Below are positions 25,576 to 32,880 of a stretch of DNA of 64,000 bases, piece by piece. Origin of the DNA: Cognataquiflexum gelatinilyticum (lineage in GTDB: Bacteria > Bacteroidota > Bacteroidia > Cytophagales > Cyclobacteriaceae); the NCBI RefSeq assembly GCF_024813435.1, contig NZ_JANAEZ010000013.1, positions 43,070 to 107,069 on the forward strand, given 5' to 3'. Numbering within the stretch: the first letter of the stretch is position 1; every line of letters begins with the position of its first letter. Under the pieces are notes generated by a model. That model worked only from the letters and a program-made list of their open reading frames with translations. It did no database searches and had not been told where the DNA came from. Both the position numbers and the translations under genes were made by a program.

Positions 25576-25944
25576 ATGGATTTCCTAGAACAACAAAGAC
25601 AAAAACACATAAAACAGTTAGTATCCAATTCTCGGGCGATTATTTCTAATCAAGTAGGACTTCCACTTGGTGTCTTGAAAATGAATAAATACATCAACTG
25701 GATTGGTAACATCAAGCCACTGGAAAATATTGATTTGGAAATTTTCTCAACATATTACATCAATATGGACGATCTACCAATAGGCACAGAACGCTTGGAA
25801 TGGAGTATTGAAAAGCTGATTGAATTTGAAGAAGCATTTGACGCGAATAACAAGTTTTTTAGAGCGGATGTATTAAGAAAATGTAGGGAAATAATCGACA
25901 AATTTGGTTCGGAGACAACAACTGAACCAGAAAAAGAAGATTAG
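25576..25944 (+). CDS. hypothetical protein of the accessory island
   Basis: This 122-residue soluble acidic protein starts MDFLEQQRQKHIKQLVSN and contains SRAIISNQVGLPLGVLKMNKYINWI and a charged helical end (EKLIEFEEAFDANNKF; SETTTEPEKED). It follows the EF-Tu-like gene by 35 bp, and both begin in AAATATGGAT, so they may be translated from similar leaders. An immunity-protein role would fit the small, single-domain, island context, but no motif shows it. Confidence 0.5.
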   Translation: MDFLEQQRQKHIKQLVSNSRAIISNQVGLPLGVLKMNKYINWIGNIKPLENIDLEIFSTYYINMDDLPIGTERLEWSIEKLIEFEEAFDANNKFFRADVLRKCREIIDKFGSETTTEPEKED

Positions 25945-26045
25945 ACAATAGTATTAAACTTAAAAAAATTCCCCTTTCTGAGTGTAGTTTGACTTTTGAT
26001 GGTGAATCCCTCTTTAGGTGTAGTTTAAGGTTTGATCCTAGGACT

Positions 26046-26076
26046 GGGTGGAATTTGTAATTCCACCCTTTTATTT
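26046..26076 (+). terminator. terminator-like hairpin
   Basis: GGGTGGAATT (26046-26055) pairs with AATTCCACCC (26059-26068), followed by TTTTATTTTT. It could end transcription of the 25208-25944 pair. Confidence 0.65.
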
Positions 26077-26147
26077 TTACCAATTTGTAATTGGAATCAT
26101 TGATCAACCGTCAGAATTTCATAGAGATATAGAATTACAAATTCAAA

Positions 26148-26210
26148 ATGATAGGAAGGGAAGCTGAGATTCTGGAAATAATCGAACTAATTAGTAAAAT
26201 TAAGGAGTAA
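26148..26210 (+). pseudogene. possible 3' remnant of an EF-Tu domain-3-like gene
   Basis: The codons read GREAEILEIIELISKIKE-stop. The block GAAGCTGAGATTCTG is identical to the end region of the gene at 25208, whose protein reads GEAEILQEIE there. No upstream part of the gene is preserved, so this looks like a decayed or truncated second copy. Confidence 0.45.
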
Positions 26211-26243
26211 ATATATATTCAATTGAATTAGGAATCTCCGACT

Positions 26244-26270
26244 AGATGTAATTCTAAATTACATCTTTTT
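26244..26270 (+). terminator. terminator-like hairpin
   Basis: AGATGTAAT (26244-26252) pairs with ATTACATCT (26258-26266), followed by TTTT. A larger outer stem (TTAGGAA / TTCCTAA) encloses it. Confidence 0.55.
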
Positions 26271-26319
26271 CGTTCCTAAGAATTTGTAATTCAATAATCC
26301 CCGCAGGGGTACTTCCGAA

Positions 26320-26354
26320 GTGGGAGGGGGTACTTCGGAAGTACCCCCTCCCAC
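26320..26354. repeat. GTAC-core palindrome, copy 1
   Basis: Perfect inverted repeat GTGGGAGGGGGTACTTC (26320-26336) / GAAGTACCCCCTCCCAC (26338-26354) with a one-base centre, followed by TTCAT. Copies 2 and 3 are at 27184 and 63185, each also followed by TTCAT and 21-bp units. Confidence 0.9.
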
Positions 26355-26363
26355 TTCATAGGT

Positions 26364-26645
26364 GAACTCACTCACCTTTTTACCGAACTCGGTCATCTTT
26401 TTGCTAAACTAGTTCTCCTCGGAGGTGAACTCACCGACCTTTTTGCTGAACTCGGTCACCTTTTTGGTGAACTCACTTACCTTTTTGCCGAACTCGGTAA
26501 CCTTTTTGGTGAACTCACTGACCTTTTTGCTGAACTCGGTCGCCTCGGAGGTGAACTCAGTCGCCTTTTTGCAGAACCAGTTCGCCACAGAGGTGAATTC
26601 ACTGACCTTTTTGCTAAACTAGTTCGCCTCAGAGGTGAACTCACC
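26364..26645. repeat. tandem array of about 13 units of 21 bp (array A)
   Basis: The consensus unit is GAACTCactgACCTTTTTGct. Units alternate between a form beginning GAACTCAC after GGT and a form beginning GAACTCGGT after GC[CT], giving a higher period of 42 bp over much of the array. Units 3, 9, 11 and 13 replace the T-run by CTCGGAGGT or a variant. Because 21 is a multiple of three, any open frame gives heptad peptides; those are not taken as proteins. Confidence 0.92.
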
Positions 26646-26761
26646 ATAAACCTCCCTAATTTTAAGTTTGAATATTTTAGGATTGAAGAATAGTTTGTCT
26701 GTATTTTACAGAAGAACAAACCCGTTTATTTACTCAGTAACAAAATATAAAATCCATCATC

Positions 26762-27130
26762 ATGAAAAAATTAATTTCGCTGACTTTTTGCTTGGCTTTT
26801 TTTGGTCTTGCAAATTCCTTTTCACAAACAATTAATGATATTCCGATTAAAGAAATTGATATTGAATACATCCAAATTGTTGGTTCGGGAAATTTTAGAG
26901 TTGGGAAAGTTGGAGTAAGAATAGATTTTGGAAATGAAAACAAATACTTAAGCACCAAAGAAATCAGAATTAAAGATGAAAATGGGGAGCTTTTGGAGTT
27001 TAACTCTATGATCGATGCATTAAATTTCTTGAGTAAAAATGGCTATGAATTTATTGATGCTTACACTTTACCACTTGAATATAATGATACATGTTTCTAT
27101 ATTCTGAAAAAGAGGGATATACGGAGGTAG
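26762..27130 (+). CDS. small secreted protein of unknown function
   Basis: The 122-residue protein has a clear signal peptide (MKKLISLTFCLAFFGLANSFSQ) and a mature part of about 100 residues with alternating strands (DIEYIQIVGSGNF, VGVRIDFGNENKYLS) and a helix (SMIDALNFLSKNGYEFIDAY). Similar short periplasmic proteins with a final CFYILKK-like strand are common in this phylum, but I know of no assigned role. It lies between array A and palindrome copy 2. Confidence 0.7.
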   Translation: MKKLISLTFCLAFFGLANSFSQTINDIPIKEIDIEYIQIVGSGNFRVGKVGVRIDFGNENKYLSTKEIRIKDENGELLEFNSMIDALNFLSKNGYEFIDAYTLPLEYNDTCFYILKKRDIRR

Positions 27131-27183
27131 GACTTTCAACCTACCTAGCATATTGTTTTTAAAGTTTGATATAATTACAATCA

Positions 27184-27262
27184 GAGAGGGTACTTGCGAA
27201 GTACCCTCTCCCATTTCATATACTAACTCACTTGCCTTTTTGCCGAACTCGGTTCACCTTCT
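27184..27262. repeat. GTAC-core palindrome, copy 2, with two 21-bp units
   Basis: GAGAGGGTACTT (27184-27195) / AAGTACCCTCTC (27199-27210) is followed by CCATTTCAT and two units of array-A type (TAACTCACTTGCCTTTTTGCC, 27223-27243, then GAACTCGGTTCACC...). It is a short version of the composite element at 26320-26645. Confidence 0.85.
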
Positions 27263-27321
27263 TGTTTTTCCATTCCTATCATGAATCCTCATTTTATTGC
27301 GACAAATGAATCATCCAAAAG

Positions 27322-27358
27322 AGTAAAACAAAAATTCCGGGCCAAAACGACCCGGAAT
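27322..27358 (-). terminator. terminator of the lipoprotein gene at 27387
   Basis: ATTCCGGG (27334-27341) pairs with CCCGGAAT (27351-27358); the A-rich run to the left reads as a T-run on the minus strand. Confidence 0.75.
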
Positions 27359-27386
27359 CTTCCAGTAAAAATGATTTGCAATAAAA

Positions 27387-28025
27387 TTACCTTACCTGAA
27401 TCTGTCCAATCCTGTCAATAAAGGGGCCAAAATTCAGGGTTGCTCCAACTCGAGAACAAGAATAATCAACAAGAAAAGCTTCTGCAGATGGGTAGAAATT
27501 AAACCAATCAGGGTAAAAATAAAGGTTTAAAGTACTCTGATCAGATGGAGCATTTACTCCTTCCCCATTGTCTTTTACTTTTATAAACACGATCCAGTTT
27601 TCCTGAAAATTCCCTGATACCACTTCCGTCACAATTCCGGCGATAGTGGATTCATTACCATCCACACTCACGCAGATAGAATTCATATAGAAATGACCAA
27701 TAGTTGGTGAATTGACTTGCCATTCCCCAGTTACACCATCACTATCCTGAACGGCAGCAAAGTTGTATTTTGAACCTGCTTCAGTACGAAAATTCCCGGT
27801 CACTTTTAGATTGGGACTAACACTCATATTCAGACCATGACTAGGGGTACTAGCCGGAAAGTCCTTTGTACTATAGCTTGTTATTTTCCCCTCCTCATTG
27901 ACACTGTTCATTTGTAGGTCCATGGAGGTGGTGGGATCCGGGGAGAAGTTGTCCTGGGATTCCTGTTCGCAACCCATCAGGAAGAGAACACATACGACTG
28001 CGTAATAGAGTTTTAAATTTTTCAT
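27387..28025 (-). CDS. hypothetical lipoprotein
   Basis: The 212-residue protein has a lipoprotein signal (LYYAVVCVLFLMGC, Cys about 19), then a Ser/Thr/Asp-rich linker and a beta-rich domain (KVTGNFRTEAGSKYNF, STIAGIVTEVVSGNFQENWIVFIKV). The pattern of a trait measured per residue (FYMNSICVSVDGNES) resembles small Bacteroidota surface proteins. It is not recognised as a named family. It has a strong terminator and no operon partner. Confidence 0.65.
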   Translation of the reverse strand: MKNLKLYYAVVCVLFLMGCEQESQDNFSPDPTTSMDLQMNSVNEEGKITSYSTKDFPASTPSHGLNMSVSPNLKVTGNFRTEAGSKYNFAAVQDSDGVTGEWQVNSPTIGHFYMNSICVSVDGNESTIAGIVTEVVSGNFQENWIVFIKVKDNGEGVNAPSDQSTLNLYFYPDWFNFYPSAEAFLVDYSCSRVGATLNFGPFIDRIGQIQVR

Positions 28026-28643
28026 GGTTATTTTGGTTTTAAAGGTTAATCAACCACTTCAGAACTGAGCCAAAGCTATCAACACCATTGGTTTGATTCG
28101 TAATTGGTTGATGTGGTTTGTTTATAATAAAGATGCGAAAATCAGAATTTTCTTTTTGTTGACTCAGGACAAAACCATTCAATTTCTTCCCCAACTGATG
28201 ATATTTCTTTCCGAACGTGGAGGTTGATTTATACCTGTTTACATCGTTATTTTTACCTTAAATAACAGTCCAGATAGGATTGAAAGACATTACTGATTTT
28301 CACCAATTGGATGCTATTAAACCTAGGTGGGATTTGGGCTTTGTTATTGAGTCTTGGTGATTTGGTAATTCGGTCTGAGTGTAGTTTAACGCCAGATGTT
28401 GCAACTGGATGGAATTTGCCTACCCCACACCAGGCCCAAAGCTAATTCCGATAGCTACCGGAACCAAAGGGATCATTCCAAACGCTTTGTCCTACCCTTT
28501 AATTTTTATGAATTGAAAATTCCGTTTTATCAAAATACCACAGGAACCTACTCCGGAAGACTAGTATAGAGTGTGCAAATAATTATTGCCCTTTGTAGGG
28601 CTTGGTTATTGAGGATGAATAAATAAGTATTACAGCATTAAGC
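28026..28643. other. intergenic region without a supported gene
   Basis: These 618 bp contain no credible reading frame. A block at 28377-28435 (TGAGTGTAGTTTAACGCC, then ACTGGATGGAATTT) resembles 26018-26056, so a dispersed repeat is likely. An imperfect GATAGCTACCGG-type hairpin is near 28450. No terminator with a T-run was found beyond the lipoprotein gene start. Confidence 0.45.
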
Positions 28644-29564
28644 CTACCTGAATCCCTTTTTCAGTTCTTTTCTGATCTCTTTGGCCTCATCCAACTTGTC
28701 AAAAAACCACCTCCGCATTTCCAAAAACTCTTTTTTGTACTGGTCTCCTTGGGTTTTTTGGAGCTTTTTCCATGTCCGGTTCAATTGGTAATAACCGACA
28801 AACCAGGCAATAGCCATGTGTTTTCTGATATCAAGTAATTGGTGGAGGGGAAAAGACCTGAGCTTTATCGGCAAAAATTTGGTTTTATCCCGGGCATTCC
28901 GGTCGTGAATCATCGCCGTAGCCACCTGAATCCCTATCTTGTAGCCAAAATACTGCGCCCGGGCGGCAAAGTTGTTGTCTTCACCGTAATGGAAAAAAAC
29001 AGGGTGAAACAAACCCGTTTTCCGGATCATTTCAGCACTGAGAAACCATGCTGCCGCTCCCACAAACTTTACCTCTATCACTTGTGCAGGATTTTCATTG
29101 CTTAATTCCTTTATGGCCTTACCCGGGTCGGGAGAATAATGTTTCGCAACCTGCCCCTTGAATACCGGATCGAAATCGAGTCCCGAACTGTCTAACTGAA
29201 CAGGGCTTAGGATGCCGAATTGCGGATTTTCTAAAGCTGTGGAATGTAACTTTGCGATACAATCCTGCTGCACATAAGCATCTTGGTTTAATAGAAAAAT
29301 ATGGGAATATCCAAGATCCAAAGCCCTTTGGATCCCGATATTATTGGCTCCGCCAAATCCAAGGTTGGAGGGTAACTGTATGAATTCAATTTTTTCAAGG
29401 AAAGGACTGATGACTTCAAAGGTATCGTCAGTGGAGTTGTTGTCCAAAAGAATGATATCCGAACTAACCGAGCTTTGGAACAAATGCTCCAAACACTTTT
29501 TTATCCACCGGGATCCATTATAGGTCACGATAATAGTTGCTATCCCTGTCTTTGATTTTCGCAT
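28644..29564 (-). CDS. glycosyltransferase family 2
   Basis: The 306-residue GT-A enzyme starts with IATIIVTYNGSRWIKKCLEHL and has the nucleotide-sugar site IILLDNNSTDDTFEV (about 38-52) and FLLNQDAYV as the DXD-like motif. NLGFGGANNIGIQRAL resembles rhamnosyl and related transferases of cell-surface polysaccharides. A C-terminal charged region is likely membrane-associated. It is isolated from other polysaccharide genes, so the acceptor is unknown. Confidence 0.85.
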   Translation of the reverse strand: MRKSKTGIATIIVTYNGSRWIKKCLEHLFQSSVSSDIILLDNNSTDDTFEVISPFLEKIEFIQLPSNLGFGGANNIGIQRALDLGYSHIFLLNQDAYVQQDCIAKLHSTALENPQFGILSPVQLDSSGLDFDPVFKGQVAKHYSPDPGKAIKELSNENPAQVIEVKFVGAAAWFLSAEMIRKTGLFHPVFFHYGEDNNFAARAQYFGYKIGIQVATAMIHDRNARDKTKFLPIKLRSFPLHQLLDIRKHMAIAWFVGYYQLNRTWKKLQKTQGDQYKKEFLEMRRWFFDKLDEAKEIRKELKKGFR

Positions 29565-30058
29565 TGGTTTAAAATTTTACTGCCTTTGAATCCGCTATTT
29601 CTGAAATGCCTTGCCTTCCATGTAGATCTTATGGCTTTCCTGCAAAGGTCTACATCGATCTCACAAATAGAAATATATCCAAGGGAAATATACAGCGTGA
29701 AAATCAAAGAATGCGAAAAGATGGATGAGAAAAGGTGGAAAGTGTGGACAGATACAGCTTTCTGCGAATTAGAAATTGGCTTTTGATTTCTTTGAAACCG
29801 GGTTTTTTTGAAAGAAAAGAAAGTTCCACTTACCCGAATTTTGAGATATATCCTGTAAATCGGGCGTATGTTACCGTCACTCAAAAAAAGGATTCCCGGT
29901 TCATTTACATGCCGCTTCATTTTTGTAAAAGGTCTGAAATCAAGCCGATTAAACCTGAAAATTATCGGTTTCTAAAAAATAGTTCCAAACTGATCCCCTA
30001 CTCTTGCATGACTGGAAAAATTTATTGAAATTCCTGCTATAACCATAAAACCCTCACT
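29565..30058. other. intergenic region between divergent glycosyltransferase and cytochrome genes
   Basis: No gene is supported in these 494 bp. Reading frames of about 60-125 codons exist but show no coding character. It must hold promoters for both divergent genes; none matches TAnnTTTG well. Confidence 0.4.
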
Positions 30059-30454
30059 ATGAAAAAATCTTTTTTACTTCCGACTTTGGCCATTCTCGGC
30101 CTGTTGTTTATCCAAGGTACTTCCAAAACCGATGCTTTATCAGAGTACGAACTGCATGCTTTGGCTCCTGACATGCCCGCCAATGTCAAGGCAGTCGTCG
30201 AGCAAAAGTGCTACGGCTGTCATAATGCCGAATCCAAAAACGAAAAAGGAAAAGCGAAGCTGGATTGGGATGCCTTTGAGGCAACCAAGAAATCCAAGCA
30301 AATGGCCACCATGGCCAAAATCAACGAAACATTGTCAAAAGGGGAAATGCCTCCTGCAAAGTTCCTCGAAAACAGGCCTGAGGGAAAGTTGTCCGAGTCT
30401 GACCTTGCGACGTTAATGGAATGGAGCGCCGGCAAAAAGAAATCAAAAGAATGA
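30059..30454 (+). CDS. small c-type cytochrome (periplasmic, single heme)
   Basis: The 131-residue protein has a signal peptide (about 1-22) and one heme-binding motif, CYGCH (about 57-61), followed by a helical region ending in LATLMEWSAGKK. A methionine for the sixth ligand is likely in KGEMPPAKFLE. It belongs to the heme_bd-like set of Bacteroidota. It overlaps the next cytochrome gene in an ATGA arrangement, so the two are co-translated. Confidence 0.8.
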   Translation: MKKSFLLPTLAILGLLFIQGTSKTDALSEYELHALAPDMPANVKAVVEQKCYGCHNAESKNEKGKAKLDWDAFEATKKSKQMATMAKINETLSKGEMPPAKFLENRPEGKLSESDLATLMEWSAGKKKSKE

Positions 30455-30918
30455 AACTCTGGCAATATATCTTGGGCGGCGTTGCCGTGATATTTATAGG
30501 GATCCAATTTGTCCCCAATGAACTACCTGTGGTAGAGCCCAACAATCCCGGTGACATCGTACTCAACGGCCTGGCAAGTGAAGAGATTTCTACCATGCTG
30601 AAAACATCATGCTACGCCTGTCACAGCAATGAGACGGTCTATCCTTGGTATTCGTATGTTGCGCCCTCCTCTTGGCTCGTCGCCAAGGATGTGCGAGAAG
30701 GCAGGGAGGAACTCAACTTTTCCATCTGGCAGGAATACGACATGATGGACAAGCTCAAAATTCTGGATGACATTGCCATTGAAGTAAAAGAAGGCAGGAT
30801 GCCGATGGAGATCTACACCTTGATGCATCCCTCCGGAAAGCTTGACGATGCGCAGCGTGCCAAGATCGTGACTTGGGCAGAGGAGACGATGGATATCGTG
30901 GCTGAGAAAGAAGGATAA
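30451..30918 (+). CDS. heme-binding domain protein (haem_bd, c-type)
   Basis: The start at 30451 overlaps the previous stop by the four bases ATGA and gives a clean N-terminal membrane anchor (LWQYILGGVAVIFIGIQFV). The 155 residues include CYACHSNETVYPWYSYVAPSSW. CYACH is the heme motif, and SNETVYPWY is typical of the haem_bd family, which may act in electron transfer or thiol/heme sensing. The Met in GRMPMEIYTLMHP may be the distal ligand. Confidence 0.85.
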   Translation: MKLWQYILGGVAVIFIGIQFVPNELPVVEPNNPGDIVLNGLASEEISTMLKTSCYACHSNETVYPWYSYVAPSSWLVAKDVREGREELNFSIWQEYDMMDKLKILDDIAIEVKEGRMPMEIYTLMHPSGKLDDAQRAKIVTWAEETMDIVAEKEG

Positions 30919-30950
30919 GTCTCAAAATCCATTAGGTCAGATATAAATAA

Positions 30951-30978
30951 AAAAACCACCAATATCATGGTGGTTTTT
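30951..30978 (+). terminator. terminator of the cytochrome pair
   Basis: AAAAACCACC (30951-30960) pairs with GGTGGTTTTT (30969-30978); the T-run continues. Confidence 0.85.
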
Positions 30979-31016
30979 TGCTTTGAGTTTAGATTTTCTT
31001 TTCTAGGGTCAAAGTT

Positions 31017-31364
31017 TTAATCCAAAGATTTCAAAATCTTTTCCATGTCAGATTTTAACTCAGGAATGTCAGTTTCAATTATCTGCCAAACCAGAGTAGC
31101 ATCGACGCCAAAATACTCATGAACAAGAACATTCCTTAAAGAGATTATCTCTTCCCAACTTATTTGAGAATTGTTGGACTTTAAATCTTGTGAAATATGG
31201 TTGCTAGCCTCCCCAATTATCTCTAATTGCTTGATACAGGCAAAGCGAACCATGGAATTATTAAAAAAATCACCAATCTCCATATTTGCTACATAAGATT
31301 CGATTTCAACTATAGCATCAAGAATATGCTTTATGCGAATTTTATCCCCAAGTTTACTTCGCAT
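31017..31364 (-). CDS. hepT: HEPN-domain RNase toxin HepT (DUF86)
   Basis: The 115-residue all-alpha protein carries the catalytic RX4HXY motif as RNVLVHEYF (about 84-92). FACIKQLEIIGEASNHI is typical of HepT. HepT toxins cleave RNA and are silenced when the partner MntA AMPylates the motif tyrosine. It overlaps mntA by 11 bp, with the antitoxin first. Confidence 0.9.
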   Translation of the reverse strand: MRSKLGDKIRIKHILDAIVEIESYVANMEIGDFFNNSMVRFACIKQLEIIGEASNHISQDLKSNNSQISWEEIISLRNVLVHEYFGVDATLVWQIIETDIPELKSDMEKILKSLD

Positions 31365-31647
31365 AAATCAGTTTTTTTTCACCATCAATGATCGGTTTGA
31401 TATATTTTGATAAGCCTGCTGAAGAAACCAAATCAACTTTTTTGTCAAGAAGATTTTCCAATTCAAGCTTCATTTGAATAAATCCCAATCCAATCTTTAC
31501 AGAATAATCCAAATCAACCAAAATATCAACATCACTTTGTTCATCAGCCTCTTCCCTTACAAAGGACCCAAAAAGGTACGCTTTCAAAACCGGCTTCGTT
31601 TTGAAATAATCCTTAATAACTGCAATTTTTTCAGTTCCCAAATGCAT
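31354..31647 (-). CDS. mntA: MntA-type nucleotidyltransferase antitoxin
   Basis: The 97-residue protein has the minimal nucleotidyltransferase signature GSFVREEADEQSDVDILVD (about 27-45), with the GS and DxD active residues. It would add AMP groups to the HepT tyrosine to block the toxin. The C-terminal part contains KKVDLVSSAGLSKYIKPII. The pair is compact, with no sign of a larger island gene beside it. Confidence 0.9.
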   Translation of the reverse strand: MHLGTEKIAVIKDYFKTKPVLKAYLFGSFVREEADEQSDVDILVDLDYSVKIGLGFIQMKLELENLLDKKVDLVSSAGLSKYIKPIIDGEKKLIYAK

Positions 31648-31718
31648 GTTTCAAAGATACCAATAATTTGAAAAGAGCAATACCACACAATACATGTTTG
31701 GATTTCAACCTAAAAAAC

Positions 31719-31746
31719 AAAAAACCACTGGGATGGTGGTTTTTTT
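31719..31746 (-). terminator. terminator overlapping the stop of the recX-linked gene
   Basis: A-rich stem AAAACCAC (31721-31728) pairs with GTGGTTTT (31736-31743); A-runs to the left serve the minus strand and a T-run to the right could stop the plus strand. The stop codon of the minus gene (31745-31747) lies in the tail. Confidence 0.7.
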
Positions 31747-32248
31747 ATGCTGACTTGAGCTTAAGCTCGCCTTTACGCTTGATGATTTTGAGTTCGAAGT
31801 ACTCGTTGATAAAAAACTTGCAGTGGTTTTCTGACCATTCTGACCTCGATTCTGTATCAAAAAGCAGGGTCATGCGAAGCATTGTTTTTACATATTGCTC
31901 GTGATATCCGAATTCGTGAACCCACTGAATCAATTGCAAAGACCATTCTTCCTGAAACTTCTCCAAATGTGTCCTGCCGTCAAAAAGCAGTTCCAATTGG
32001 TTGTCTTTGTTCTTAAATCGGTAGATCCCACAAAGCTGTCTGTAAATCATCCTCAGCCTGTCCTTTGGATACTCATAGGTATCAAGGATTTTGGCAAAGG
32101 TTTCGTCCATCAGCATCAATGGATTGTAAAGTTGGGTGTAGGATTTTTTGAGTTCAAAAACCATCACTTCAAGCATTTGCTCTTCCAAAATGGATTGGGC
32201 CTGTCTTAAAATGTAATTTTTGTCAAGGGGAAATAACTTTTGAATCAT
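31745..32248 (-). CDS. hypothetical protein downstream of recX
   Basis: This 167-residue, mainly helical, soluble protein is unlike any family I recognise. Features are YILRQAQSILEEQMLEVMVFELKKSY at the start, charged helices with TYEYPKDRLRMIYRQLCGIYRFK, and FFINEYFELKIIKRKGELKL at the end. It starts 44 bp after recX in the same direction and is probably cotranscribed, which is the only functional clue. Confidence 0.6.
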   Translation of the reverse strand: MIQKLFPLDKNYILRQAQSILEEQMLEVMVFELKKSYTQLYNPLMLMDETFAKILDTYEYPKDRLRMIYRQLCGIYRFKNKDNQLELLFDGRTHLEKFQEEWSLQLIQWVHEFGYHEQYVKTMLRMTLLFDTESRSEWSENHCKFFINEYFELKIIKRKGELKLKSA

Positions 32249-32292
32249 TTGGCTGTCAAATCTTTCGCAAATTAGCCTTTTGCTTCCAGAAA

Positions 32293-32808
32293 TTAAAGGT
32301 TTTGTCCTGAAAAAACAGTTTCTACAGCACTTTGGACCAAATCACTTTCAAATCCCCTACCTATCAGGTACTGTTGGATTTTGTACTTTTTCTTAAAGGG
32401 ATCGGGTTCTTTAACGAACTCGGATTTTTTCTCCACCAAGTCCAGGAGCTTTTGCCAATAATCTTCAGGATCAATTTCTTTCATGCCCGACTTGATACAG
32501 TTAGGACTGACTTTTCGGAGTTTGAGTTCTTGAGTGATTTTGTTTCTCCCCCACTTTTTAAGGTTAAACTTTCCCCTGACAAAAGCCTGTGCAAAGCGCT
32601 CTTCATTCAAAAAACCCTCCTCGATCATATGGGAAATCAATTCCTCTGCCTGTTCACCATGAATTCCCTTTTCAGCCAGTTTGCTCCTGACCTCCTCCTG
32701 ACAGCGCTCTTGGTAAGCGCAATAAGCCGCTATTCTAAGCTTGGCTTCTGTCGGAGACCAGTACTTTTTGAGTCGATCGGGATTATATTCTTTTCGTGGG
32801 TAGGACAT
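32293..32808 (-). CDS. recX: regulatory protein RecX
   Basis: The start at 32808 (MSYPRKEYNP) is chosen because an upstream extension would run into tpiA on the other strand. The 171-residue helical repeat protein contains YCAYQERCQEEVRSKL, GRGFESDLV and FAQAFVRGKFNLKKWGRNKI. The last of these, with a short basic helix, is the RecX hallmark. RecX binds RecA filaments and limits recombination. TAGATTTG on the minus strand at 32853-32860 could be its -7 box. Confidence 0.88.
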   Translation of the reverse strand: MSYPRKEYNPDRLKKYWSPTEAKLRIAAYCAYQERCQEEVRSKLAEKGIHGEQAEELISHMIEEGFLNEERFAQAFVRGKFNLKKWGRNKITQELKLRKVSPNCIKSGMKEIDPEDYWQKLLDLVEKKSEFVKEPDPFKKKYKIQQYLIGRGFESDLVQSAVETVFSGQNL

Positions 32809-32880
32809 TTTATGTAATTTTAGCCCAAAGTAACTTTTGAAGTTATTTTTTTCAAATCTAACCATCAAACCGAAGAAACC

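Larger units (their letters stand above)
25945..26363. other. intergenic region with hairpins and EF-Tu-like remnant
   Basis: These 419 bp contain two GTGTAGTTT-type repeat copies (25982 and 26019), a hairpin with a T-run at 26046-26076, the remnant at 26148-26210, a second terminator-like hairpin at 26244-26270, and the palindrome 26320-26354. Confidence 0.5.

Noticed and set aside
26425..26622. Open frame giving a heptad-repeat peptide (NSLTFLL-type) in array A
   Set aside because: A 21-bp period gives seven-residue repeats in every open frame on both strands. There is no start context, and the related arrays are read in different frames.
26364..26645. CRISPR array
   Set aside because: Repeat units are 21 bp and contiguous, with no unique spacers of 30 bp or so between constant repeats. 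No cas gene is present in the window.
28839..29105. Plus-strand open frame inside the glycosyltransferase gene
   Set aside because: It lies wholly in a supported family-2 glycosyltransferase on the other strand.
29586..30028. Short open frames in the intergenic space before the cytochrome genes
   Set aside because: They overlap each other, lack any recognisable motif or signal peptide and have no good start context.
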